This document shows, in pieces, positions 56,813 to 64,000 of a DNA stretch of 64,000 nucleotides. The position numbers and the translations under genes are program-made. Every line of letters starts with the position of its first letter. Position 1 is the stretch's first letter. Source of the DNA: Gammaproteobacteria bacterium (lineage in GTDB: Bacteria > Pseudomonadota > Gammaproteobacteria > SZUA-229); assembly GCA_026195255.1 (NCBI GenBank), contig JAPHSS010000011.1:1-64000 (forward strand). The letters are read 5' to 3'. The notes under the pieces were generated by a model, which was given only the letters and a program-made list of their open reading frames with translations, searched no databases and was not told the DNA's origin.

Positions 56813-57027
56813 CTTTTCTTCTCCGGAAGGTTTGTTTGCTGTTAAAAAAGAATGCTTTATATCAGTTTAAAGATGCTTTTCAGTAGTAATTGAAGCCGCT
56901 TTAAGGCATCTATTCCAGGAATTCACCGCTTATCGTATCAGAGCGCCGTTTAAGCGCTTCATATTGAAGTTGATGCTGCCCTATGTTATAAGTTAACCCT
57001 AAGTATTAATTTTTCTGGAGTAAAGCT

Positions 57028-57267
57028 ATGGGCGTTTTGTCGGTTCAAAGTGAAGCAGTGCAAGGTATTCAGCGTGGTATGGATGGTTTGCGTAAAAATG
57101 CATCAGAAATTGCCAGTGCTGATCAACTAAACAAGGCTGGTAAAGGGTCTAATCTTGAGGGCTCTTTACTAGATCTACAGCAAAATAAAACCCAGGTGCA
57201 GGCTTCTGCTAAAGTTGTTTCGGCAATAGATGAAGTTGTTGGGACAATAATAGATATACGCGCCTAG
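57028..57267 (+). CDS. Small flagellar rod/hook C-terminal-like protein
   Basis: The 79-residue protein is helical, with a C-terminus ASAKVVSAIDEVVGTIIDIR that resembles the C-terminal helix of FlgC/FlgE/FlgK-type axial proteins. It lacks the rest of such proteins. A CTGGAG ribosome site precedes ATG. It lies 48 bp before the SprA-related gene on the same strand, away from any flagellar locus. Its role may be secretion-related but is unproven. Confidence 0.65.
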   Translation: MGVLSVQSEAVQGIQRGMDGLRKNASEIASADQLNKAGKGSNLEGSLLDLQQNKTQVQASAKVVSAIDEVVGTIIDIRA

Positions 57268-57315
57268 CTCTGGTTTAAACTATAGGTCTTATAGTGCTCA
57301 TCATAGAAGTGCCTT

Positions 57316-58050
57316 ATGATTGTAAGCAGCTCACAAAATATTCAAAGCAGTAACCCGCTAGACACCAGCTCACCCAGGCGTGTTAATAACATTTCTCGCG
57401 CCACAAATATCGACTCAGAAGATAAAGAAGCAGAAAAACTTCAAAGGCAGGAGAATGATAATATTCTCCGTCAGCTGCGTGCTCGTGATCGTGAGGTCAG
57501 GGCCCATGAAGCTGCTCATACGGCTGCCGGTGGCAGTCTTGTTAGAGGCGGGCCCAGTTACACTTTTCAAACAGGCCCAGATGGTCGTTCTTATGCGGTT
57601 GGGGGAGAGGTTCAGCTTGATGTCTCTGCGGTACCTAATAACCCGCAGGCAACATTAGCCAAAGCAAGCCAGATTCGTGCAGCAGCGCTAGCACCTGCTA
57701 ACCCATCAGCTCAAGATGTAAGGGTCGCGGCTAATGCAAATCAGTTGGCTTCTCGAGCACGTATTGATTTAGCAGTACAGCGAAGAGAAGAAATTAAACT
57801 GGAAGAAAATCAGGAGCAGCTTGATAACTTGCAAAATGATTCAAATAACCCGCAGGATGTAAGTTCAACCTCTGCTACAGAAGGTGTCCAGCCAGATAAT
57901 TCGGCTTCACCATCAACAGTTGTTCCCGCTTCTACAGGCGTACAATCAACGAACTTGCGCAGTAATGAGCCTCCTGCCGCTGCAATCAGTGCGTTTATGG
58001 CAACAGCTCAAACTGAAGCAGCGCCAGTACTATTTAATCAGTTCGCCTGA
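57316..58050 (+). CDS. SprA-related putative metalloprotease
   Basis: The 244-residue protein contains the SprA-related (PF12118-type) core: QLRARDREVRAHEAAHTAAG with the zinc-protease-like HEAAH. SYTFQTGPDGRSYAVGGEV and an Ala-rich helix (RAAALAPANPSAQDVRVAAN) follow. The N- and C-termini are Ser/Gln-rich and disordered. Catalysis has not been shown for the family to my knowledge. It is paired with the small flagellar-like gene upstream. Confidence 0.82.
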   Translation: MIVSSSQNIQSSNPLDTSSPRRVNNISRATNIDSEDKEAEKLQRQENDNILRQLRARDREVRAHEAAHTAAGGSLVRGGPSYTFQTGPDGRSYAVGGEVQLDVSAVPNNPQATLAKASQIRAAALAPANPSAQDVRVAANANQLASRARIDLAVQRREEIKLEENQEQLDNLQNDSNNPQDVSSTSATEGVQPDNSASPSTVVPASTGVQSTNLRSNEPPAAAISAFMATAQTEAAPVLFNQFA

Positions 58051-58243
58051 AAACCAGTTGTTAGTATTTAAGCAAAATAGCTGGAAGTGAGACCTGACCT
58101 GTTCAGCATATTACTCTGCGTGAAGATTAATAATGAATATAAATGAGCGTTTTGAAGTTTATTAGGGGGTTTGAAACTTGTACCAGCTGGAACAGCTAGT
58201 AGATATTTTAATGAGATGTTTTAGTTAGCGGTAACTAACTAAA

Positions 58244-58537
58244 TTATCGCCTGGTTATATTGCCAGCAAGCAAAAAATTATCTGCATCTTGTGCTTCACA
58301 GCGAACAACTTCCATCACAACATCAAGTGGTGGAGTTACGTCGTTTTCAGGCTGAATTAATACGCGCACTTCTGTACCTGGAGCAACGGACTGGTCAGCA
58401 ATAATAGAAATGCCGTCACCACTTAGATCGCTTACTTTGCCTGATTTTTGATTACCTGAACCGTTGATGGTGTATTCCGCATTGCACTCAATATTCATGC
58501 GAAAGAAGTTACGTTTCTCAGAGTAGTCTGTAGCCAT
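58244..58537 (-). CDS. PilZ-domain protein
   Basis: The 97-residue single-domain protein has the c-di-GMP-binding RXXXR motif (KRNFFRM) and the DLSGDGISI form of D/NXSXXG, in the right order and spacing. It probably acts as a c-di-GMP receptor that controls motility or polysaccharide export. It is a lone gene on the minus strand. Confidence 0.88.
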   Translation of the reverse strand: MATDYSEKRNFFRMNIECNAEYTINGSGNQKSGKVSDLSGDGISIIADQSVAPGTEVRVLIQPENDVTPPLDVVMEVVRCEAQDADNFLLAGNITRR

Positions 58538-58661
58538 AAATTCCCCGTTTCTATATGTTTTGCATAGGTTAAGCAGAAGCGACTGCCTACCTTCAGTTTA
58601 GAACCCGGATTATTGAAAATCTATGCCTTTTATCTGGTTTTGTGAAGAATATCTACTATAT

Positions 58662-59744
58662 CTAGTGGAATTTCTTAGCGAGAGGCACAATATTGGGTTT
58701 GGCTGAGGCTTCTTCTACCTCATAGGGCCAGTCTCTAATACCGCCCTCCAGTGAGAGGGCCTCAAAATTGTGCTCATGTAGTATTAAAGTCGCAATAGCA
58801 CTTCTTGGTCCAGAGTGACAATAAAGAATGTATGGCTGTTGTTTATTGAGTTTTGCCAGGTGTTGGTTTAAATCTGATAAGGGGACTGCCCGTGAGCCAG
58901 GTATTCTGTTTTCAGCGTATTCTTCAGGGTAACGAACATCGATTAACTGATAACCGTTATCCAGCATTGTTTTTGCCACCTGAGCCTGCACTGTCTGGAC
59001 TTTGGGGCGACTTAGTAGTTGCTGGTAATCGTCTTTACCTAAAATCAGTATTTCACTGTCTTCCAGTATGGCGACGGTTTCATCAGGGTTTTTGCCGGAA
59101 ACATGTGCTTCATCACCAAAAGTATCACCAATACCTAATTCGGTAACGCGCTTAAAGTTCTGTTCTGTACTGTCAAATTTTTGCACCTCAGCCCGACCGC
59201 TCAGTATTAGATAATAGGCATCACTTTGATCGGCAGAAATAGTTTCACCTTTACGAAATAGTGTGGGTTTCATGCAAGAGAATGCATTTTCGATATATTC
59301 TATTGGTAAACGTTGAAATACCAGCGTATTACGTATCATATCTATGTATTTGACCGCGTTTTTAGTTTCCCGGCCGATATAATCCCATGCAATTATAGTG
59401 TCTAAAATATCTCTGTTTGCGTGGCTGATAATACAATCGCTCTTAGCGATGATGCTGCAGCTATTTTTCTCATTGGGTAGTAATACGGGGCTACGTTGGG
59501 TGTCCACAGGGTCACTGATAGTGCGAATGTTGCCTTCACAGACAATATCTATTTCACCCTCCATTAGATAAAGGTAGTCCTGAGAGCGGCTGCCCCTCAT
59601 TTGCAGAATTTCATCCTGTTGTAATTCAATTATACGAATATGATTAACAATTTCCTTTAATCGCCCAGGGCTTAAATTGTTGAATGGAAAGTAAAGGTTG
59701 CTCAATTTGAACAGAACTTTTTTCAATTTAGTGCTTATGGTCAT
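58662..59744 (-). CDS. Double cyclic-nucleotide-binding domain plus rhodanese
   Basis: The 360-residue protein has two Crp-like cNMP-binding beta-roll domains (about 15-125 and 135-240, the second with GIGDTFGDEAHVSGK). A C-terminal rhodanese domain (about 255-350) has active-site Cys in YCHSGPRS and the GGIRDW end. No helix-turn-helix is seen, so it is not a transcription factor. A sulfur-transfer activity gated by a nucleotide is plausible (inference). Confidence 0.87.
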   Translation of the reverse strand: MTISTKLKKVLFKLSNLYFPFNNLSPGRLKEIVNHIRIIELQQDEILQMRGSRSQDYLYLMEGEIDIVCEGNIRTISDPVDTQRSPVLLPNEKNSCSIIAKSDCIISHANRDILDTIIAWDYIGRETKNAVKYIDMIRNTLVFQRLPIEYIENAFSCMKPTLFRKGETISADQSDAYYLILSGRAEVQKFDSTEQNFKRVTELGIGDTFGDEAHVSGKNPDETVAILEDSEILILGKDDYQQLLSRPKVQTVQAQVAKTMLDNGYQLIDVRYPEEYAENRIPGSRAVPLSDLNQHLAKLNKQQPYILYCHSGPRSAIATLILHEHNFEALSLEGGIRDWPYEVEEASAKPNIVPLAKKFH

Positions 59745-59835
59745 AGCCGCCGCCGCTTATGTGTAACCGGGTATAAATTTAATCGATCCTTCGAGTATAG
59801 TCCAAATAAAGGCGCTTGCAGCCATTGTACGAGGC

Positions 59836-59863
59836 TTAAATAAAGCGACTGGGCGCTTATTTA
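59836..59863 (-). terminator. Inverted repeat downstream of 59872 gene
   Basis: TTAAATAA-AGCG and CGC-TTATTTAA pair around ACTGGG, directly after the stop of the minus-strand gene 59872-60663. AT-rich stem with a terminal T-rich side. Confidence 0.45.
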
Positions 59864-59871
59864 AGGCAATG

Positions 59872-60663
59872 TTATTCTGTGTTCAGATCAGTTTTGGGTA
59901 AGGTAAATTCAGACTTATCGACTTTATCGTGACTGATGCTGTTTAATATCAGGTGTTGCTGAATAGTGGAGTCACGATAATCTATGCTCTCAATGAGAAC
60001 ACCATCAATATCATGCTTGTCATAATCAACCAGTGAAAAACGTGTTTTACCCATAGCGATCATCAACTGGCTTTGCATATTGTAATTAAATGCATAAAAG
60101 CTCCGCTGAGTCAGGTAGTCTTCCGGGCTTAATTTGAGGGATTTGGCACTGGCCATGCAGAAGTCTTTAATTAGTTGTTTAGCCCGGTAAACCTGGTAGA
60201 GCTGGCAGGTAATGTTATTTATTTCTTTAGATGTGTCTGACTTGTTTATTTTGAGTAAGGTGTGTTCTCCATACAAATCCGGGTATTTTAATATATTGAT
60301 TAAAGACTCCCCCGCCTCCTGTTGTTCAGGTGTCATGGTTTTTAGTTTTTCTTCCAGTTTAAGCTCTACCTGAGACAGTTTTTTGAGGCGTTGTTGTGTT
60401 AACTGGCTTACCCGTTGCTTTAATACGTCATTATTAAATACGGAACTGACCCCTGATTCAGGGTCAAAACTGATGAATTCCAGCTTATTTCGGTTGAATA
60501 AATTAATGCGCTCCTGCGTTGACTGGGTAAACTTTAGTTTTTCATCTTTTATTTTGTATGTAATCAAGCCTTTACTGGTTATTTCTTTAAATTCTAAAGT
60601 CGCATCCCCAAAGGCGTATTGGGTGCTAGAAAGTAGTACAATACAGATTAATATTATTTTCAT
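59872..60663 (-). CDS. Exported hypothetical protein
   Basis: The 263-residue protein has a signal peptide (IILICIVLLSSTQYAFG). A beta-rich N-terminal half is followed by a helical, charged region (VSQLTQQRLKKLSQVELKLE) and a C-terminal part. It contains two cysteines (NITCQLYQV, KDFCMASA). The pattern resembles DUF4412-like periplasmic proteins, but I do not claim the family. It is divergent from rluB with only 26 bp between start codons. Confidence 0.65.
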   Translation of the reverse strand: MKIILICIVLLSSTQYAFGDATLEFKEITSKGLITYKIKDEKLKFTQSTQERINLFNRNKLEFISFDPESGVSSVFNNDVLKQRVSQLTQQRLKKLSQVELKLEEKLKTMTPEQQEAGESLINILKYPDLYGEHTLLKINKSDTSKEINNITCQLYQVYRAKQLIKDFCMASAKSLKLSPEDYLTQRSFYAFNYNMQSQLMIAMGKTRFSLVDYDKHDIDGVLIESIDYRDSTIQQHLILNSISHDKVDKSEFTLPKTDLNTE

Positions 60664-60689
60664 TGTTATATCCGGAAAAGATTCACTTT

Positions 60690-61652
60690 ATGAGTAAAGA
60701 ACGTATACAAAAAGCATTGGCTCGACAGGGCCTGGGGTCAAGACGACAAATTGAGGGCTGGATTAAGGAAGGTTTAATCAAGCTTAATGGTGAAGTCATA
60801 GAACTCGGCCAGTTAGTCGATACCGGTGACATTGTGATGCACAGCGGTCGTAAAATTATTATTCGTGATGTGCAACAGACTTTGCCACGGGTATTGATGT
60901 ATCACAAGCCTGAAGGTGAAGTTTGTAGCCGAAATGACCCGGAAGGCCGACCCACTATCTTTGAAAATGCACCTGGTTTAAAACACAGCAGGTGGATTGC
61001 TGTTGGGCGTCTAGATATCAATACTTCAGGTCTGATTCTGCTGACTGACGATGGTGATCTGGCCAATAAACTCATGCATCCTTCCAGTCAGTTGCAAAGA
61101 GAATATGCAGTGCGGGTTATGGGTAAAGCGTCCCCGGAGCAGCTAAAGAAGTTAACTCATGGCGTAGAGCTTGAGGATGGTAAGGCCCGATTTGAGGATA
61201 TAGTAGAAACAACCAATGATGATCCTGCGGCGGGGCCTGCAAGTTTTAATCGCTGGTACCATGTGGTGCTGATGGAAGGGCGAAATCGTGAAGTGCGTCG
61301 TATGTGGGAGGCGGTTGATCTCAAAGTGAGTCGTTTGATACGTGTTCGTTATGGCTCTGTAGCAATGACAAAAAGTAATCGCCCAGGGCGTTTTTATGAA
61401 TTAGAGCCTAAAGATATTCGTGAACTGGCGAGTCTTGCAGGTATTGAGTATGACAGTTCGCTTAAATCTGGTGTGCCGGTGCAAAAAGTATTTCGCATGC
61501 AGGGGCGTAAGCAAACCACGAGAGGTGGTCGATCTAGTGCTGGTAGAGACGGCGCTGGAAGTGGTCGATCAACAACGAAAAGTCGAACAGGTAATTCTAA
61601 AAAAACATCTTCAAATCGAACGAGGCAGGGCAATGATAATAAACGTCGTTAA
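60690..61652 (+). CDS. rluB: 23S rRNA pseudouridine synthase B
   Basis: The 320-residue RsuA-family enzyme modifies U2605 of 23S rRNA in E. coli. An S4 domain (ERIQKALARQGLGSRRQIEG) is followed by the catalytic core with Asp in GRLDINTSGLILLT. A basic, low-complexity C-terminal tail (rich in Gly, Ser, Arg, Thr) is typical of RluB. ATG 60690 is chosen because upstream residues are not family-like. The C-terminal tail overlaps the start of the next gene by 20 bp. Confidence 0.93.
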   Translation: MSKERIQKALARQGLGSRRQIEGWIKEGLIKLNGEVIELGQLVDTGDIVMHSGRKIIIRDVQQTLPRVLMYHKPEGEVCSRNDPEGRPTIFENAPGLKHSRWIAVGRLDINTSGLILLTDDGDLANKLMHPSSQLQREYAVRVMGKASPEQLKKLTHGVELEDGKARFEDIVETTNDDPAAGPASFNRWYHVVLMEGRNREVRRMWEAVDLKVSRLIRVRYGSVAMTKSNRPGRFYELEPKDIRELASLAGIEYDSSLKSGVPVQKVFRMQGRKQTTRGGRSSAGRDGAGSGRSTTKSRTGNSKKTSSNRTRQGNDNKRR

Positions 61653-62673
61653 ACTATGCGCTTTTTTATTGATGACTTTCATAGTCGGCATGATGTCGGC
61701 CAGCGCAAAAACGGAAGGTACTTTAGCTGAGGGTATGGTAAACCCCGGTTATGTAGAACAGCCAGCCTGGTTTAAAAATTCTTTTTTAGACCTGGATGAT
61801 GACATAAATGAAGCCCGTAAGTCGGGTAAACGATTAATGTTGTTTTTTTATCAGGATGGTTGCCCATATTGTAAAAAATTATTACAGGATAATTTTGGTC
61901 AGCGAGATATTGCTAAAAAAACAAAATCTAATTTTGATGTGGTTTCTTTAAATATATGGGGTGACAGAGAGGTTAGTTTTGCGGGTGTAGAGACCATAGA
62001 AAAAGACTTTGCTGCACGCCTTGAAGTAATGTACACCCCGACGCTTATTTTCTTTGATGAAGAGGGCAAGGCTGTTTTAAGAACTAATGGTTATTATCAT
62101 CCTGCTAAATTTAATGCGGCTCTTGATTATGTGCTGGGGCACCATGATAAAAAAGAAAAATTCAGATCTTATCTAGCACGTAGTTCAGCGGTTAAAACAA
62201 AGGGGAAAATCTATAAAGACATTGAAAGTTTTAAAGCGCCTTATGATTTTAGCAAAGCAGCAGGCAAATATACGCTAGTCATGTTTGAGCAAAAGCAGTG
62301 TGTTGAGTGTGATGAATTACATAATGACATACTCAAACGTAAGGAATCAAAAGAGCTGTTAGCCAGGTTTAATGTGTCCGTACTGGATATGTGGTCAGAA
62401 GATAAAATTGTTCAACCGAAGGGTAAAAAATCGAGTGTTAGGGAATGGGCTAAACAACTGGATATACAGTATGCGCCTAGCCTGGTTTATTTTGACCCTG
62501 ATGGTAACGAAGTGTTTAGAAGTGATGCATACCTAAAATCATTTCATGTGCAGTCTGTGATGGATTATGTCAGTAGCGGCGATTATAAAACACAGGCTAA
62601 TTTCCAGCGTTATATTGATGCCCGTGCGAATAAGCTGGAAGAACAGGGTGTACATGTTGATATTATGAAATGA
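61633..62673 (+). CDS. Double thioredoxin-fold periplasmic protein (SoxW-like)
   Basis: The 346-residue protein has a signal peptide (about 1-25). Two tandem thioredoxin-like domains follow: the first with DGCPYC (Cys77, Cys80), the second with KQCVEC (Cys223, Cys226). Both have cis-Pro loops (MYTPTLIFF and QYAPSLVYF). This matches SoxW/thioredoxin-fold proteins of sulfur oxidisers that keep partners reduced. The second active site CVEC is non-standard. Overlap with rluB implies co-transcription. Confidence 0.85.
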   Translation: MIINVVKLCAFLLMTFIVGMMSASAKTEGTLAEGMVNPGYVEQPAWFKNSFLDLDDDINEARKSGKRLMLFFYQDGCPYCKKLLQDNFGQRDIAKKTKSNFDVVSLNIWGDREVSFAGVETIEKDFAARLEVMYTPTLIFFDEEGKAVLRTNGYYHPAKFNAALDYVLGHHDKKEKFRSYLARSSAVKTKGKIYKDIESFKAPYDFSKAAGKYTLVMFEQKQCVECDELHNDILKRKESKELLARFNVSVLDMWSEDKIVQPKGKKSSVREWAKQLDIQYAPSLVYFDPDGNEVFRSDAYLKSFHVQSVMDYVSSGDYKTQANFQRYIDARANKLEEQGVHVDIMK

Positions 62674-62971
62674 CTTTGACACGGAGGCACTTAGGCACGG
62701 AGTTTTTAATACTGGAAGGCAGTGCGGTCTTGTTAACATAATTAATGTCGTGATGACTCCTGTCCCGGGCTTCGGGGCTGGCAGAGCCTGTTTAAAGCTG
62801 TTCTATGCAACTTTACCCGAATGCCCGTATCGAAAATCCTAACAGACTCTAAAATTACTAACCTGTTTTTTTAAATATTTAAATAATTAAGAATATGTTA
62901 TGAATCACTTATATCTTATCTTGTTCTTTTTTAATTAAAAAATATATTCACTGAAATACAAGTATTAATAA
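62674..62971. other. Intergenic region upstream of the G3E GTPase
   Basis: About 300 bp. It includes ACACGGAGGCACTTAGGCACGG (about 62679-62700), related to the CACGGAG repeat family at 25883. A GC-rich CCCGGGCTTCGGGGCTGG stretch (about 62763-62780) and an AT-rich promoter region are also present. No gene seen. Confidence 0.35.
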
Positions 62972-63973
62972 ATGAGTACCTATAAAAACATCCCTACAAA
63001 TATTATTTCAGGTTTTCTCGGTGCAGGAAAAACAACGGTCGTACAGTTTTTGCTCAAGCATAAACCTCGAGGAGAAGTGTGGGCGGTGGTTGTTAATGAA
63101 TTTGGCCAAATTGGTATCGATGGTGCGTTATTAAAAAATGACAGTGTTGAAATAAAAGAGATAGCTGGTGGGTGTCTTTGTTGTGTGGGCAGTCAGTCAT
63201 TAAGTGTTGGGTTAAATCAGATTATTCGCACGATTAAACCACAACGTATAATTATTGAGCCCACGGGGCTTGGGCATCCGGCCAGGCTGGTTGAGTCACT
63301 AACGGGTGAGTTTTATCATTCAGTGCTGGATTTAAAAGCCATTATAAATCTACTGGATGCGAGGCAGTTAAAAGATGATCGTTATACTACTAATGAAACA
63401 TTTATTGACCAGTCAAACCTCGCCGATATCCTGGTGGCTAGTAAGTTAGATACCTATTGCGAGACTGATAAAGAATTATTTTTTGATTATGCGAGCAGCT
63501 TTGAACCAGCAAAAGTAAAAGTGGCCATGATTGAGCAGGGCAGGTTGCCATTAGAGTGGCTTGATATGTCACGTAGTCTAAAACGGTTTGCAGAATTTCC
63601 CGAGTTTCATTCTCATTCACATCATCAAGACGATCAAACCTGTGAAATCATAAATGAAAATACCGCTGACTGGTTCGTAGTTGAAGGGCATGCAGACAAT
63701 TTTTATAGCCTGGGCTGGAGAATTAATAAATCCTTAGTTTTTAATAAAGAAAAATTATTAAAAAATATTAAAGATTTATTTGAAAGTTCAGACGTGGAAA
63801 GAGTTAAAGGGGTTGTTTTCACAGAAAGCGGCTGCTTGGCAATTAATTATACCCCAAATGAATCTCAGGTTAATCAGGTAACAGCAAGTGATTTTTCTGT
63901 TTTTGAGGTAATAGCAACTGAGCCACTGAATCTAAATGTAGTGAATTTGTCTTTAAAATCTTGTTTGATGTGA
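62972..63973 (+). CDS. G3E-family GTPase (CobW/ZNG-like metallochaperone)
   Basis: The 333-residue P-loop GTPase has Walker A SGFLGAGKTT, the metal-binding GGCLCC, EPTGLGHP (switch) and SKLD (base recognition). A His-rich insert (HSHSHHQDDQ) is followed by a C-terminal CobW_C domain. Members insert or traffic zinc or cobalt. No cobalamin genes or clear Zur site are nearby, so the metal is unknown. The stop is close to the window end but the gene is complete. Confidence 0.9.
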   Translation: MSTYKNIPTNIISGFLGAGKTTVVQFLLKHKPRGEVWAVVVNEFGQIGIDGALLKNDSVEIKEIAGGCLCCVGSQSLSVGLNQIIRTIKPQRIIIEPTGLGHPARLVESLTGEFYHSVLDLKAIINLLDARQLKDDRYTTNETFIDQSNLADILVASKLDTYCETDKELFFDYASSFEPAKVKVAMIEQGRLPLEWLDMSRSLKRFAEFPEFHSHSHHQDDQTCEIINENTADWFVVEGHADNFYSLGWRINKSLVFNKEKLLKNIKDLFESSDVERVKGVVFTESGCLAINYTPNESQVNQVTASDFSVFEVIATEPLNLNVVNLSLKSCLM

Positions 63974-64000
63974 TTTCTATCTGAGCTCTATTTTTAACCC

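Overview
The window reads as chromosome of a sulfur-oxidising, Gram-negative gammaproteobacterium of moderate to low G+C. The housekeeping order thrS-infC-rpmI-rplT-pheS-pheT-ihfA-merR, the ffs-dnaX-ybaB-recR block, yciB-yciI and scpA-scpB are all gammaproteobacterial. A dissimilatory-type ATP sulfurylase, several thiol-disulfide redoxins (one SoxW-like), c-di-GMP proteins (GGDEF, PilZ) and a protein with a VPxPAALWLF (PEP-CTERM-type) C-terminus fit an environmental sulfur oxidiser. I cannot name the species from sequence alone.

Layout. 1-1305: a complete IS4-type insertion sequence with perfect 19-bp ends, apparently sitting in a GGGAACGAG repeat. 1344-1569: a MITE-like inverted-repeat element. 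2.2-3.4 kb: sat (minus). 3.9-6.0 kb: a minus-strand operon of TlpA redoxin, Gly/Cys-tailed DUF4266 lipoprotein and DUF3570 outer-membrane-type protein. It is divergent from an OmpR/QseBC-type two-component system at 6.2-8.3 kb, and two tandem PmrA/QseB-like boxes lie between them. 8.4-14.0 kb: a four-gene operon of exported TPR proteins and lipoproteins. 14.2-15.3 kb: a lone glycosyltransferase. 15.7-16.3 kb: tRNA-Ser(GGA) surrounded by duplicated tRNA ends, hairpin arrays and direct repeats. 16.4-21.6 kb: diguanylate cyclase, 4.5S RNA, dnaX, ybaB, recR and a HIT protein. 21.8-31.3 kb: tRNA-Val, a YgiM-like SH3 protein, then the translation block, in which infC starts at AUC.

32.0-39.7 kb: tRNA-Pro(GGG) is followed by an AT-rich, tightly coupled seven-gene biosynthetic cluster. 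It encodes a KASIII-type condensing enzyme, extended SDR, metallo-beta-lactamase-fold hydrolase, F390/PaaK-like adenylate-forming enzyme, ATP-grasp ligase, a possible acyltransferase and a Rieske oxygenase. I know no product for this combination and consider it the best candidate for an undescribed system.

40-47 kb: accessory genes (SDR, lipoproteins, a PQQ-type sugar dehydrogenase, alpha/beta hydrolase, TrmK-like methyltransferase, an alpha/beta hydrolase-TlpA fusion). 47.5-54.6 kb: tRNA-Leu(CAA), an MCP, yciI, yciB, the PEP-CTERM protein, a protein with exact 14-residue repeats, yciO, a site-2 protease and trpS. 55-63.9 kb: scpA-scpB (scpB with 13 SET tripeptides), small flagellar-like and SprA-related genes, PilZ, a cNMP/rhodanese protein, rluB overlapping a double-thioredoxin gene, and a G3E GTPase.

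A second candidate novelty is a 100-120 bp palindromic element in three copies, directly downstream of ffs, rplT and trpS. Its core is conserved while its outer stems differ yet still pair, which suggests a structured RNA or a mobile palindrome.
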